DNA from: Lobosporangium transversale
Taxonomy: Eukaryota > Mortierellomycota > Mortierellomycetes > Mortierellales > Mortierellaceae
Reading direction: 5' to 3'
Length of the DNA: 64,000 nt
NCBI RefSeq assembly: GCF_002105155.1
Contig: NW_019028990.1
Span: 117,501 to 181,500 of the forward strand
Positions 32,506 through 45,091 of the stretch are shown piece after piece (the first letter of the stretch is position 1; each line of letters opens with the position of its first letter). The position numbers and the translations under genes were made by a program. Under the pieces are notes generated by a model. It searched no databases. It saw only the letters and a program-made list of their open reading frames with translations, and was not told the origin of the DNA.

Positions 32506-33478
32506 TGATGTTCAGGTTGAAAATTAGGAGCTATTTGTAGCATTTTCTGGAACGTGACAAGCAGTTATTACAGATAATTGGCCAATATTCGTTTAAGGGG
32601 CAGTCCGATAGACACAAAAATAAGGAGGCAAATAACCTTGACGACAAAGAGCCAGGCTGAGTAACTTGTTTTTTTTACAGGCAAAAGGGAGTCATTATAA
32701 TGATGTTTGCGGCAAGAAAGATTGGTAATCAGCCTTTAAAGTGTTTTTTTATATATTATCACTTTCGCGACATCACACGTGCCAGTCCACTGGAAGTCTG
32801 ATTGAAGTCTTCCAAGTCTCCACAGTTAATCATCCACTGACCAAATTTAAAAACACTTTTATGTTCAAGCTGACCTAGTCCTTGGTTCCCTTTTACGATC
32901 AAGTCCTAGATTTTTGAATACTCAGATTTTGAGCTGCTCAATAAAGTTTTTTTTTTGTTGCTTGTCTTTGCTCCATATTTTATACATGTCGTTTTTAAAA
33001 TGTAAAGGTTCATATTCTTCAGTTTATACGATGAATGATATCGAGATGAACCTGCAGAGGTCGCTCACTTCCAAGCCATATTTATTCCATGAAATACAGT
33101 GTATGGAATGCGCTCTTGTTGTATGAGTAATAAAAACCCTTTGAAATTCTGATTGGGCAATCCTGAAGGGATCCACGCAACGGTCACGGAGGAAGTTTTT
33201 GTACTACTTGTGCAACATGAGAGATGGCCGTCAAGTCATTTCTCCAACAAAGGTGTGGATGCATTGCTTGTTTGCTGCAAAGTAAAAAAAGGGCAAGCCA
33301 CAGCCTCTTTCCAATCCCATTTGAACTTCACCAATAAAAAATAATGTTCATTTCTTTCTTCACTGTTATTCATCAGCACTAGTGCCGAAACAGGAAGCAC
33401 GGGTGTAGACAGGAACAACGACATCCGGATACTTGAAACTGAACCAACACTGAGCCTAGGCTCATCAAACATTCTGCT
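32506..33478. other. Upstream region of SWD1, including a dispersed repeat copy
   Basis: About 970 bp. The part at 32594-32648 matches the region at about 15500-15604 (see findings). The remainder is AT-rich with small ORFs lacking any support. The SWD1 promoter must lie in the right part. Confidence 0.4.
32594..32648. repeat. Dispersed repeat, second copy of the 15.5-kb repeat
   Basis: Shares TTAAGGGGCA, then GATAGACACAAAA, then exactly GGCAAATAACCTTGACGACA (32627-32646) with 15500-15604, where the same last block is at 15582-15601. The first copy has about 45 bp extra in the middle. Confidence 0.8.
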
Positions 33479-36190
33479 ATGAATTTAGAGCTACTGGGTA
33501 GATGTTTTTCCGATTTCATGTCGCGACCATGTGATGTATAATGTTAACTGGCAGAACCACCTCATATCATGGCTGATTGTTTTTCCCCCTTCTTCTCTGC
33601 AACACATTTTTTTATAGACCCCTTTGAGCAGGACTTTCCAGAGGTTATTGAGGACACACTCGAGGATGGCCCTGCAGTGACCGTCAAATTTAATCGTCGG
33701 GGCACGCTTTTGGCTGCTGGGTGTTCAGATGGAAAGATTGTCATCTGGGACTTTGATACGCGGGGTGTCTCACGATCTTTGATTGGACATGTCAAATCTG
33801 TGACCAGCCTGAGGTAACATGGGAAAAGATGTAAATGGTTATGCTGTCGATGCTATCGGCTCTTTGACTCACTTTTTTTTTTTTTTTTTTTTTTTGGTTT
33901 TGATTCATGATACTCGGATCATTGTTATCAGTTGGGCGCGTAATGGTAGATATTTGTTATCGTCATCAAGAGATTGGAGCTGTATTGTATGGGATCTATT
34001 GTCAGGGACAAAGAAGCACACCATTCGATTCGATACACCAGTTCTTAATGCACAATTTCATCCAAAAAATAAGTAAGATCTCGGAGGAAAAAAAAAAAAA
34101 AAAAAAAAATACACGAGTCAGCATAATGCGTCGAGGATTTATACATTGATCTAAATGCTTTTTTATTTATTTATTTTATTTTATTTATTTTTATTTTTTA
34201 TATATATTTTTATGGTGTTCAATAACTAAGCTCGGTATTCATTGCTGCTTTACATCAGGAGAAACCAGTTCTTGTTGATTTTTCTAATGGCGTAAATCGA
34301 TCTCCTATTTTTGAAGAAAATCCTCCCAACAACAACAACGACAATAGTAACAGAGAAGAGGACTCGACTAAACAAAACTCATCATCAGCAACGGGAACTA
34401 ATGCTGGGCAAACACAGCTGACACTGGTTGTTACGTTTGATCGGCAGGGCAAGCGAGTTTACACAGGATCAAATCGTGGTCTGATCAGCATTATTGACAC
34501 AGAGACGCGAACTGTATGTAATTAAAAAAAAAAAAAAAAAAAAAAAATACTGAACGTTTACAGCACGTGGATCAAAAATTAATTTCGGCGTCTGATTTAC
34601 TTTTCTTTTTTTGTTCAACATTTCGAAAAAAAATCTTAGCTTCTTCATGAAATACGAGCAACTACCAGCGCGATCAAAAATATTCAGTTTAGCAGGAAAG
34701 GGAAAGAATTTGTCGTTAATGCGAACGACAGGGTGATCCGGCTATTTACGGTTAATGAGCAAGGTCCACCAGAGCAAGTGCATAAATTCCAGGATTTAGT
34801 GAACAGGATTCAATGGAACCAATGCTGTTTCTCCAGCGATTCAGATTATGTTATTGGAGGCTCTGCACATCAAACTCAACACAACATCTACATTTGGGAT
34901 AAAATTGGAGGATTTCTTGTCAAGATTTTGGAAGGACCCAAGGAGCCATTGGAGGATGTAGCAGTAATGTCAATAATGTTAATAACAAATAGGAAGTTGG
35001 CCTTGTATAAAGTTGTCATAAAACAAGAAGACTATCGAGTGATATTGACTTTTCTTTTCTTTTTTTTTTATGAAAATGTATAACAAAAAAGTGGCATCCA
35101 ATTAGACCGATTGTGGCATCCGTCTCTAGTTATGGGATCATTCACATTTGGGCAACAAACTATCAAGAGAATTGGAGTGCATTTGCACCAGATTTCAAAG
35201 AACTTGAAGAAAACATAGATTATGAAGAACGAGAAGATGAGTTTGATATTGTAAGTTTCTGTTTGTTTTACTTGCCTGTTGTTTGTTTATTCTAAACAAG
35301 CATGTTACTATTGCTGCTATGATTTATTAATATATATATATATTTCCCTACGTCAGGTTCCGGAAGAAGAGGCCTCAAAACGAAAACATGATGATGAGGA
35401 TATACTTATAGATGTAACGACCATTGAAAAGGTTAATCCTTTTAACGACTCTGACAGCGATAATGGCGAAGAAGAAACATTTTATCTACCATTACTTCCC
35501 AGTGACCAGCAAGACGCGGAGTTACTCAACCAAAAACATCATCGCCGCCACCGTCGCCACCAGCACCGTCGCCATCATCACCATCATCGTAATAACAACC
35601 AAAGTCATCACACCAATGAGAACGATAATAATGGCCATCGATATCTCAGACATGATCAAAATAATAGCCATAGCCATAGTCACTCACAATCACATACATC
35701 GTCAAAGCAACAAATAGTACCATCATTGTCGCAAGGCCATAATGGTAATAGTATCATCAAAGATGAAGCAATGGAGCATTATACTGCTACGGAGGATCCA
35801 AAACGAGATTTGAAAGACCGGAGCCGTGATAGAGAACGAGATCGGGATAGGGACAGGGATCGAGAGCGTGATCACGAACAAGATCAGGACAGAGGACAAG
35901 AGAGAGAATATGACAGAACCAAGGATAAAGACATAGATCTTGATCATGAGGAGAAGCATAAGCGTAGGCAGCAACAACGGTCCGAAGAGAGTGACAATGA
36001 AGATGAGCAGGGTTTAGATGTAAGGAGTACAAACGGGGATGATCACGACTACAATCGAGACCGAGACCGAGATCTACATATCAGCAATAATAACAACAGT
36101 AATAATCATACCAATAGTAGTGCCTCAAGGCGAAAACTGGAAGAGCATCAACAACATTCACCCTCGCGAAATGTCAAGAGGCAGCGGTGA
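33479..36190 (+). CDS. SWD1: SWD1/RBBP5, COMPASS (SET1 complex) WD40 subunit
   Basis: Seven exons: 33479..33497, 33618..33813, 33932..34072, 34231..34513, 34640..34963, 35092..35250, 35357..36190; 651 aa, all in phase. The first exon is only 19 nt and gives MNLELL, as in RBBP5. WD repeats follow: GTLLAAGCSDGKIVIWDF, RDWSCIVWDLLSG, VTFDRQGKRVYTGSNRGL, YIWDKIGGFLVKILEG. The hinge NWSAFAPDFKELEENIDYEE is the diagnostic RBBP5 segment that contacts the SET/ASH2 module. The subunit supports H3K4 methylation in the nucleus. The C-terminus is unusual: a His-rich run, then long Arg-Asp/Arg-Glu repeats (about 600 onward). The acceptor of exon 4 (ACTAAG) was chosen because the nearer CATCAG breaks the frame. 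Confidence 0.93.
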
Positions 36191-36455
36191 TAAAATGAGT
36201 TCTCCATTATTTTGACCTTTTTTTTTTTTTTTTTTTTTTTTTCTGATATGTATTTGATGAACAGAGTAATATACAAAAGTGCAAGCAAAGAAGCTCCCCT
36301 ATTACAGATTTTCAATATGGCTTGAGAGCATGACATTGTGAGCATGAAGGAAAAGAAAAAAAAATAACGACTCTAATAATTATTGGCCAGGGAAGAGTGG
36401 GGAGTGTAGAAGGATGAGGAAATAGAAGTAGAGCAAGTAAGGGTAAATCTCAGTA
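36191..36455. other. Short convergent intergenic region
   Basis: Holds a T24 run at 36219-36242 and the 3' ends of SWD1 (+) and the acidic-protein gene (-). No gene seen. Confidence 0.4.
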
Positions 36456-39238
36456 TCATTCTGTACGAAGCGTGTCGTCTTCTTCGTCTTCTTGTCCTTC
36501 GTCAATTCTATCAACTGTCCGTAATGTTGCGATTGGATTGGTTTTCGCGGACGAGGCTTCATGGGTCTCTTCTTGCTCTTGACGCTCCAGCTCTAGCTCC
36601 TGACGTTCCAGCTCCAGCTCCTTGGCCATCTCCAACGCAATTTCTCTATCGAGATGAGTACCTTCACGTTGCATCCCTCCAGACTTGACAGTGACCCTGG
36701 TGGGCATCTCCCAAGGTGTTGATCCTACATAAGTCCTGGCAGAATACAAATGTGGTGGCTCAAAATCGACTTGATATGAGCCATTTTTACTTACAGAGTC
36801 AGCTTGCTGCTGTTGTTGTTGGTCTTGATGTTTCTCCAAATCACGACGGTGATTAATGGCTGAGAACGATTGACGGCGCCTTCTTGATCGACTATCACCA
36901 CGGACATCATCGTTGTCATTATCTTCTTCAAGTAGCATGAGAGGGTCTATCATCATTGAGCCTGGAGCTGTGCCCGTGATGGGTGGGACAAATGATGATG
37001 ATGTCGTGCTTCCTATTCCAACACCTCCCTCCATAAATGATCCCGTAAATGCCGAGGTAAGAGAGCGCGCTGCAGTTGCTGAATGAGAGATATTGCTGTT
37101 TTCTGCCATGATGTCAGCACCATAGGCGCGCGACAGTCTTCTCTGAAGCATAGCAGCCGCTGGAGTCGAGCTTGGGGGTATAGCCAAAGAGGTAGCCAAG
37201 GTCGAGGTAGTACGGGCTGCTGGCGGAGCTGGTTTAATGTTGGCAGAACGAGGCTGGATTTGAATAGGTAGTGAGGTACCAAACATTGCAGCCCCCGGAT
37301 GAGCAGCAGAGTTATCATTATCATCTTCATCAAACTCTTCGTCAAAGTCATCATCATCGATTGATTGACGATGGCGTTGTTCTAATCCTCTCTGACGTCT
37401 GAGATATTTGGCTCGAAGGGAACCTACAACCATTCCTGACTTGGGGAGAGAGCCTCTGCTCGGATCGGTAATTGCAATGCCATTGCTCTTACCGTTAGAA
37501 GTGACAGCCGCACCCGTACTGTCGTTCTCTGAATCTAAGCCTTGGTCATCATCTTCAGCATCCATATCGCTAGACACTTGTTCTTCATCCTCATCAAAAC
37601 CAAGCTCTTCATCCATATCAAAGACTACCCCCTCTTCATCTTCTTCACCATCCACCTCACCATCGTCACCATTAAGACCTGATAAATAGAGAGCTTATGT
37701 TAGTTCGATGGTGTCTGCATAACAGAAAGTAAATAAATATCAAATAAACAAAACAACCAAGACGCAATACTTGCCTTCGATATCGTTTTCTTCAACATTC
37801 TGTGGCTCTACAATTGATACCCTCCTGATAGTGTCACTGATAGTCACCTTCTTTTTAGACTTAGAAGAGGGTGACGATGTCTCAGGATTTAGTGCATCCG
37901 CTTGTGACTCATTGGCCATTGAAGAAGTGGCCGCATTGGCTGCAGTATTGGTCAGTGTTAGATCCACTGGTTCATCTATGGTTGATGTTGTCGCTGTAAT
38001 TTCAAGATCAGGCACAATGCTTTGTCGTCGTAGGCTGTTAGAAGCCATCCGTTGGTCAAACTCTCGAAATTGGAGAGACATGGCCATATCTGAGACGGAA
38101 GATCTTCTTCTATCCAAGAATTGACTATGGGCTCCCTCAACCCTCGAAGCATTAGTGAGTCGGATTGGCAAAGTATTTGGGACATCCAGTGTGTATTGTG
38201 ACCCGCTGGCGTTAGGGAAGCCGTCCTGGCTCCCGAGATCTGTGGTACCTGGCGTTGAGGGCTGTGGAGGAGGTGGGGGCGCAACTCTTTCCTGAATCAT
38301 CTTCCAAAGACGCTCTTTTTCCTTCTTTGTGATCTCTATTGACTCTCGTAATGCAAGGAGCTGCTGCGATTTGAAAGCCTCGATCCTAGCCTCGGTTCGC
38401 TGCTGCTGTGCATTTAGATTTGCCTCCAGCTCCTTATCCAAAAGAGTACGTACTCGTTCTAGATGTGGCCGGTAGAGCGGAGCATCCGATGGCTGCGCTA
38501 GTGATGGTGATGATGAAGGTCTAGGTGTTGATGATGGGAGCGTCGTGGCTGATGCGCTACGCATAGAAGCCGAAGAAGGAGGAGCAGTTGGAGTTAAGGT
38601 TGGGGCAAGGATAAGTCGAAAGGCTTTGGAGTAGTTGGGATCCTTGACGCGCATGTCAATATCTTGTCCTGTCACAACACCTTCAGAAGGCACGACGATA
38701 CCATTAGAAGGCGAGAAAAGGATGGAGCTGGCCAGGAAGGCAAGAGATGTGGGCTCCAAGTTGACAAAGCTGGAGCTCGGTTGGAAGGTATAGACTTCCT
38801 GATCGCAATTGAGGCACCGTACCGTCGCCACATCCTTTGATATTGAAAGGCTGCAGAGAATTTTTTGCTCCTATTAAATTACAGCGGAGGCCATTTTTTT
38901 ACACAATAAAATTAAGGCCAACAGAAATACAACATGATTAGATAGGAATGAAATTGTATATCATGTTGAAAATAATCATGTCAAGTTAACCAACTAAGAC
39001 TTTTTTTTTCTTTTTCTTTTTAAATTTTTTAGCTTTTAGCGCAACTTACGACAGACACGCCAGCTAGTCCCAGTTTTAGCTCCTTTCCTGTCAAGATAGT
39101 GTCATGCTCAGGTTCAGCCGCAAGATGCAATTTGACATTGAGGCATGGACATGCTGCCAGTAGCTTATGTTGAGCCGTGACGGTTATATTGGATGTCGAG
39201 GAATGTGCGCCTGAAATGTCCTGTGTTAGGGTGTCCAT
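36456..39238 (-). CDS. Acidic protein of unknown function, with a GC-AG intron
   Basis: Minus-strand join 39238..39050, 38870..37775, 37678..36456 gives 835 aa. Exon 1 ends at GTAAGT and joins an acceptor TAG at 38871 in phase 0. Exon 2 ends AAG followed by GCAAGT, a GC donor; using it keeps the frame (G+GT), whereas the nearby GT donor would give a stop within two codons. The N-terminal 150 residues look folded, with Cys pairs (ACPCLNVKLHL and VRCLNCDQEVYTF). A coiled coil lies near ARIEAFKSQQLLALRES. The second half is very acidic (MDEELGFDEDEEQVSSD) with an HR-rich basic patch (KYLRRQRGLEQRHRQS), and ends with a Glu-rich helix. I do not recognise the family; the Cys pairs could bind a metal. 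Confidence 0.75.
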
Positions 39239-41742
39239 GGTAAAACAAAAAGAAAAAAATAATAATAACAGTATAGGGTAAATATGACAGAGGCTATTCT
39301 GCCCACAAACAAAAGGTATTGGGTGGATCAGTATCAAGTAAAGGATGAGAAGTAAAAGGACGAGTCAAGAAGCCAAGTGGAAATTGAAGGGTTCGCAGTG
39401 GATTAAGCGATCAAATCGCGTTATTTTAAAGTTATTTTATTCAGCTTTTCCATGGAGCTTTCTTTTTTTTTTTTTTTTTTTTTTTTTGCGTCACTATAAT
39501 AGTGCACGTGATGAATAAATTTTAGATCTTGTCCGAAATTCGCACAGCCCTCATTATGCAGGAACAGTATTCCAAGTGATATTGTTTTCTAATGTTAACC
39601 TATTGATGCAAGTTGGCTCCAAAGTAGCCATCAACAGTTTTGATGGTAGAGCATTAAGTTATCTTTTCACACTTACGAGATGATTGAGGACATCTGCAGC
39701 TCTTTTTTTTTCTTCGACATTGTATTGGCTCATTAGAACAAGTTAATTGTAACAATAGCACGGTCTTCTATCGCCAAGACCAACAAATAATGGTGCATGG
39801 GACTCTGGCCACATGACCATATGTCAGATACAAGCCATGGAAGTTTTTATATCCTCGTTTAAGTAACAATAGTACTGGATAGATCATAGAATGAGACACA
39901 GCAATATTTACTTTTATGATAAAAAGTTGAATCCTGATTTTTTAGTCTATCCCGACGCTTTAAATGACCATTATTGTATTTTAATAAAATACATGCGATT
40001 ATAGTGTATACATACCTCTTCGATCGCATCTTCTAGAGAAGACTATGGGGAGAGAGAAGGCAAAAGATGTGCTGGCAATGATATAGGGCACACATGTAAG
40101 CATACCTCTTGGAGCTTTATTTAATTTTATGCTTTTTAAGCAGTTTTTCAAACATAGGTTAATCTGGCCAGACAAGTTAAAGCCCTTTTTTTATCGCATT
40201 GTGATACGGTACGTTCACTTATAAGGGAATTGTGTAGTATGGTCCCAACCTTGATTAACCAAAGAAACCGTAATAACGGATGTATCCACATTTACGGTAA
40301 AGGGCCTACGAAACACACTATGGTTACGAAAGCCCACCCTCCCCTAACTTTTAGTGTGTTTTATCTCACAATGACTGCAGTTGATATGCGGCTGCCCTGC
40401 AACCGAGCGTGGGAGACCAGAGCCCTCCTTCCTAATTCAGCATCCTTTCCCTTTAGGAAACTAAAAAACTAACATAGCCTCCTCCATTCGTTTGCTTATT
40501 GCCAAACCGACCATCAGAGAAAGGGAGATAGGCTTTGGGATACTGTATGGATGGGTATAGTATACTGGCAATTAGAATGGCTTGCTGAGCCAGCCAATTA
40601 GAGCGTGCGACAAGGCCACAGAATTACCGACGGATACCATTCATTAGTGACCTTGGGGAACTGAAGGCATATTCTTCAGCTTATGCTTTCTATTTGTGAT
40701 TGCGCTGACCCCGCCTTTTGCCGAAAGACTCCTATTTTTTTTTTCCTGCGTCCCAATTAACCTAAAAGGAGACAACTTTTAAAGAGGATTGCATAGTTGT
40801 CACCTCCTCTTTGTAGTCTGCTGCGACCTCTTCGCTAGTGGTTACGTGCCACTTGCCCCACTTGATCTAGCAGAGCCATTAGGTACTCATCAGTTATATT
40901 CAGGCATTGGACTCATGTACATGACTAGTGAGATTGGGGTGCTTTCCAACGCCTCGTGGTAGGCATGATTCTCGATGTTACTAAACCCAGCATTTCGTGC
41001 TTGCCAGTCATTATGACGGTCGCTAGAATTATATTCAAGGATACTATCTGCTTTTCAGTCTGAGTCTTTAGGGGTCTGAGTACGTAGCGGCAGCTACAGA
41101 CGGTCTTATAATTATATAAAGCGCCACAGGACATTGCATCCCATGATCAATAATACCATTCCTGTGATTTAGCCATTTCGGTCTTCTGTCTGCAAGGATA
41201 TTTTCAAAGCATTTAGCATCTCATTCATTAACAACGATGCGCTTTTGCATGTGCCTTTCACTGATTAAAGATTACCTTGCTATTAAAGCACGCTTTTCTT
41301 CAATAAATCTCTTTCCCCTGCTTCCCATTGACTACAAAAAAATACATGTTCACTTTTAAACAGCTCTTTTCCTTCCTTCTTTCTTTTTTTTTTTTTTTGT
41401 CCACATTTCTAGATGCTGACAATGATTTCGCAGGTGATGAGAGGAGCCTTTGCAAATAGTGAGAGCTACAATCTAATATTTGCCTACCCCTTCCCAGCTG
41501 CATCTTTCGCAGCTCAAACAGTGGTATTTTCGCTCTTCTCTCTTGCATTGATGCTGGAACGGCTCATATGAATGTACTTTTGTTGGCAATTTGTATATGA
41601 AGGATATTTATATCCTGTCCCCTCTTCTCGCCCCATCCGGCTTGCGTATCCATAAAGGATGCTTATTGGTATCCCTGCCCCATATTCTCCTCACCTCGAT
41701 CTCAATAGAGCTTATTAAGGATTTTATATATATAGTTGTACC

Positions 41743-41785
<43 letters not shown>

Positions 41786-42410
41786 GACGACGTTTGCAAC
41801 GACATTCAAAACTATTGATGTCACATAAGGAAATGGCTTTCGCGGGTTAGCAGATCAAGTAGAGGTAGGATTCTTTTGAAAAATCTAAAAGTTACTACTA
41901 GTGCTGATGTGGTTTGTGGACAGGAATGTTGTATAAAGGCGGTACGGCGATAGCGGTCAAGACATATAATTAGGGAGCTTCTTTATTTGCGCCCCTAACG
42001 ATGGGCCAACTCATTCATGGAGCTCTGTATTAATAAAAAGCATATAAACAAATTCGATGCACGAAGCACAATGGAGGGAATGCATGGCATTCTTCCTTCC
42101 TCCCACAAATAAGACTATCAGGGAGTAAATGATCAGCGGCGCGTCCTAATGATGGGCTATACGAATGATAATACATTCTGTCAGAAATACAAGGGATGGT
42201 GCCCACTATGGAATAGAACATGATGAAGCCATCCGTTACCGATTTGGGGCTCCGTACCATCAGAAAGGTAAGCTGGAGAAGCCAAATCGTAGAAATAGCC
42301 AACTCTCAGCCAGAGTTTGATCCCCTTTTCTTTGATCTCTTCATACATTCTTCTTCTTCTTCTGATCTTTTTATTTCTTGATACTCTTCGCCTTGTTTTT
42401 GTTTCCAAGT
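39239..42410. other. Long intergenic region, no gene supported
   Basis: Over 3 kb between divergent genes. Contains a T24 run (39464-39487), a T14 run at 41385-41398 and a T-then-A tract (41743-41781). The ORFs (for example 40230-40472 and 41300-41548) are short, lack splice or domain support, and I do not call them. No tRNA seen. Some of the base composition (GC-richer patches near 40330-40480 and 40800-40920) differs from the flanks and could be remnant coding DNA. Confidence 0.4.
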
Positions 42411-43678
42411 ATGAAACCTCAATCTGTCACCACATCGCATAATACCTCGTTGATCTCCTCCTATTCACCCTCTCTCCCTTCTTCTTCCTTGCCTCCTGAT
42501 TCACACTCATCCAAGCAAACATCATCCCTCCATTTTCATCAATATGATCGCTCTTGCGACGAAAACTGCAGAAGCAACAGCAGTTACGACAGTTGCAGCG
42601 ACCCATCCGCTTATGTTGCCGCTCCAAAAGAGACGGATGTTATGGTATCGTCGGCTGAAACAACGTCAACATCAACATCAACATCTGCACCAGCAGTTCC
42701 TGCACCCGACTATTCAACCCACTTCTCCTCATCTTCTCCTACCTCCATGATTAACTCCTCATCTCTTATAGCAACAAGTCCGATCAATACCTCAAGCAAA
42801 GATTCACCTCTGGGCACAATTTCTCTATTCAAGTCCATCACTAGCAGTAGTCTTCACTCTTCAAAAACATTGCCTAAAACTGGTGGCCATGATATTGATA
42901 GTATCACTACTACTACTAGTATAGTTACAACTTCTACTGCTTCTATTACTGCCACTACTGCCATATCACCCACTACAACACAAGATTTAGTGGATGGTGG
43001 CTGGAGAGCCTGGTGTGTGGTATTGGCTTCCTTCTTGATCCAGACTTTTGCATTTGCTCCAACGGAGTTTATTTATGGAGTCTTTCAACAAGAGTACTTG
43101 ATTCAGTACTCAGAGTCCAGCTCTTCTGCCGTTGCCTTGATTGGAACCATAGGCACGACAGTAACTTTCTTGGTCGGAATTTTCGCAGGTGCTTATTCCG
43201 AACGTTGGGGGTATCGTGTTTCGGCCTTACTGGGGACAATTACTATGACTATGGCTTTAGTCTTGGCATCCTTTGCAACAAAGGTAAAAAATAAAAATAA
43301 AAAAAAAAAAAATCGAGAAAACAACAGTAATAATAATAATAAAAATCTCACCGACTTGTCCAATGAGATCTATCCGAAAAAGAAACATGAGGAATGAAAG
43401 TTTAATTCCATTTGACTCCTTGAATCTTCTTAGCTGTGGCATCTCTTCCTGAGTCAGGGTTTATTATTCGGTATAGGAGCATCATTCGTTTATTTCCCTG
43501 CTATCGCCGCTCCAGGTCATTGGTTCAACAAACGACGTGGACTCGCCTTAGGGATCGGTGCTTCTGGATCAGGATTAGGAGGCTTCTATCTGGCGCCACT
43601 CGCTCAATGGGCGGTGGACCACCTGGGCATTCGTTATGCATTACGAACCCTGGCTCTTTATTGTTTTATCGTCTGGTT

Positions 43679-43713
<35 letters not shown>

Positions 43714-44122
43714 AAAAAGCTTAGGTTTAAGTTCCGTAAAAAATATATGCTCACGTTTTTTTTTTCGCCGTTTATTCGTTTGTTCATAGTGGTATCGCAA
43801 GTATGTTGCTCTTCCAAAGAAGAGATTCGATGCCGATCATAATAAATTCAAGATCAGAGCCAAAGTTTGAGTCAAAAAAGTCAACAGAAGGATCTGCCTC
43901 AGCATCGACGCAACCAGATGACTTTCTTTCAACAGCAACAGAAGCGAAATCAACAGAAAAAAGAACCAAATGGAGGATATCAGGACGTTACAAAGAATCA
44001 GCATTTATTACTTTGGTTCTTTTTCAGTGTCTACTTTCGTCGGCATATCTTGCACCTGTGTATTTCATGGAACGTAAGTCTTTTGTGTATAAAATAATGT
44101 TTAGAACGTTCATAAAATAAGG

Positions 44123-44153
<31 letters not shown>

Positions 44154-44516
44154 CGCTAATCCACTCGCCAAATTTCTAGTTTATGGTTCCCATATTGGGA
44201 TTTCAAAACAAGCGGCAGCTTCGATCAATGGTTGGTTCAATGCAGCTTCTTTTGTAGCCAGGGTTGTTTCAGGAGTCGTCGCCGACAGAATCTCGTCTAG
44301 CTGGTGTCTTTTGATTTCAACCTGGTTAATGGTTCTATCTATCTGCGTTCTCTGGGTCTTGTCAAAAACCTACACTGTCTTTCTCCTCTTTGCCATTGTC
44401 TACGGCTTTACTTTCTCGGGTGTCTCCACGGTCATGCCAATCCTTGTCATAGAGTATTATGGTAAGATTAGATAATATATTGATTTTTTTTATTTATTTT
44501 TATGTTTTTATTGTTG

Positions 44517-44547
<31 letters not shown>

Positions 44548-44836
44548 CCTTACCACCATTTTTGTTCGCTATTTCTAATTCGCAAATATAGGTGCTGAGA
44601 AGGCTGCTAGTGTTCTTGGAACAGTATATACCATGTCAAGTCCAGCACTCATGCTAGGAACATTGGTCTGTGGTGAATTACTGGAAATGACACGTCCTCA
44701 TATTTCCTACTTGCCCTTGATGGTATTTGTTGGCGCTTTGTTTGGAGTAGCTGGCATCTTTGCCACTGCTTGGGTGATTCTAGTACAACGCGTAGAGCGG
44801 AGACGTAAGCCAAAGCAGGAACCAGGCACCATCTAA
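42411..44836 (+). CDS. MFS transporter, monocarboxylate (MCT/Mch) type
   Basis: Join 42411..43283, 43434..43675, 43790..44073, 44180..44461, 44592..44836 gives 641 aa with all phases kept. The N-terminus of about 200 residues is Ser/Thr-rich and disordered. The first six TM helices follow (DGGWRAWCVVLASFLIQTF is the typical MCT TM1 start; GHWFNKRRGLALGIGASGSG lies at the TM4-TM5 region with its conserved FNKRR). A central Ser/Lys linker lies in exon 3. The second six helices contain SINGWFNAASFVARVVSG and FSGVSTVMPILVIEYYG, and the end is a basic tail. MCT relatives move monocarboxylates or related organic ions with protons; the substrate cannot be read from sequence. Start: first ATG; the frame extends upstream only from a TTG. 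Confidence 0.88.
44521..44547. repeat. (ATT)n microsatellite inside an intron
   Basis: Nine ATT units lie in the last intron of the MFS gene. Confidence 0.9.
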
Positions 44837-45091
44837 ATGGAAATGGTAAAAATTATCACAACAATAAAATCTAGTTATTTTTTATTTTTTTTTTATTTTT
44901 ACTTTTAAATTGGGTTATTTATGTACATTAATTTCTTCATTATGGAAGCAAGATAGCATGATAAATGTATAAAATAATGGTGATGATGAGAACGACAATG
45001 ATAATGATATAATGATAACGATAATATAGGCGACATCTGCCAATAAATAAATAAAATAATGATAAATAAATAATAATTATAGTGCTTTTCT

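Noticed and set aside
33153-33472. Small ORFs upstream of SWD1
   Set aside because: Low complexity and no homology recognised; the 19-nt first exon of SWD1 at 33479 explains the real start.
33872-33912. Possible second poly(T) insertion with duplicated flank (TTTGACTCA versus TTTGATTCA)
   Set aside because: The matching blocks are not directly adjacent to the tract and differ by one base, so chance cannot be excluded.
34249-34260. CATCAG as acceptor for SWD1 exon 4
   Set aside because: It puts exon 4 out of frame; ACTAAG at 34230 keeps the frame and gives the expected RBBP5-like strand.
40230-40472. 80-codon ORF in the long intergenic region
   Set aside because: Opens at an ATG but there is no domain, no splice signal and no composition shift that would support a gene.
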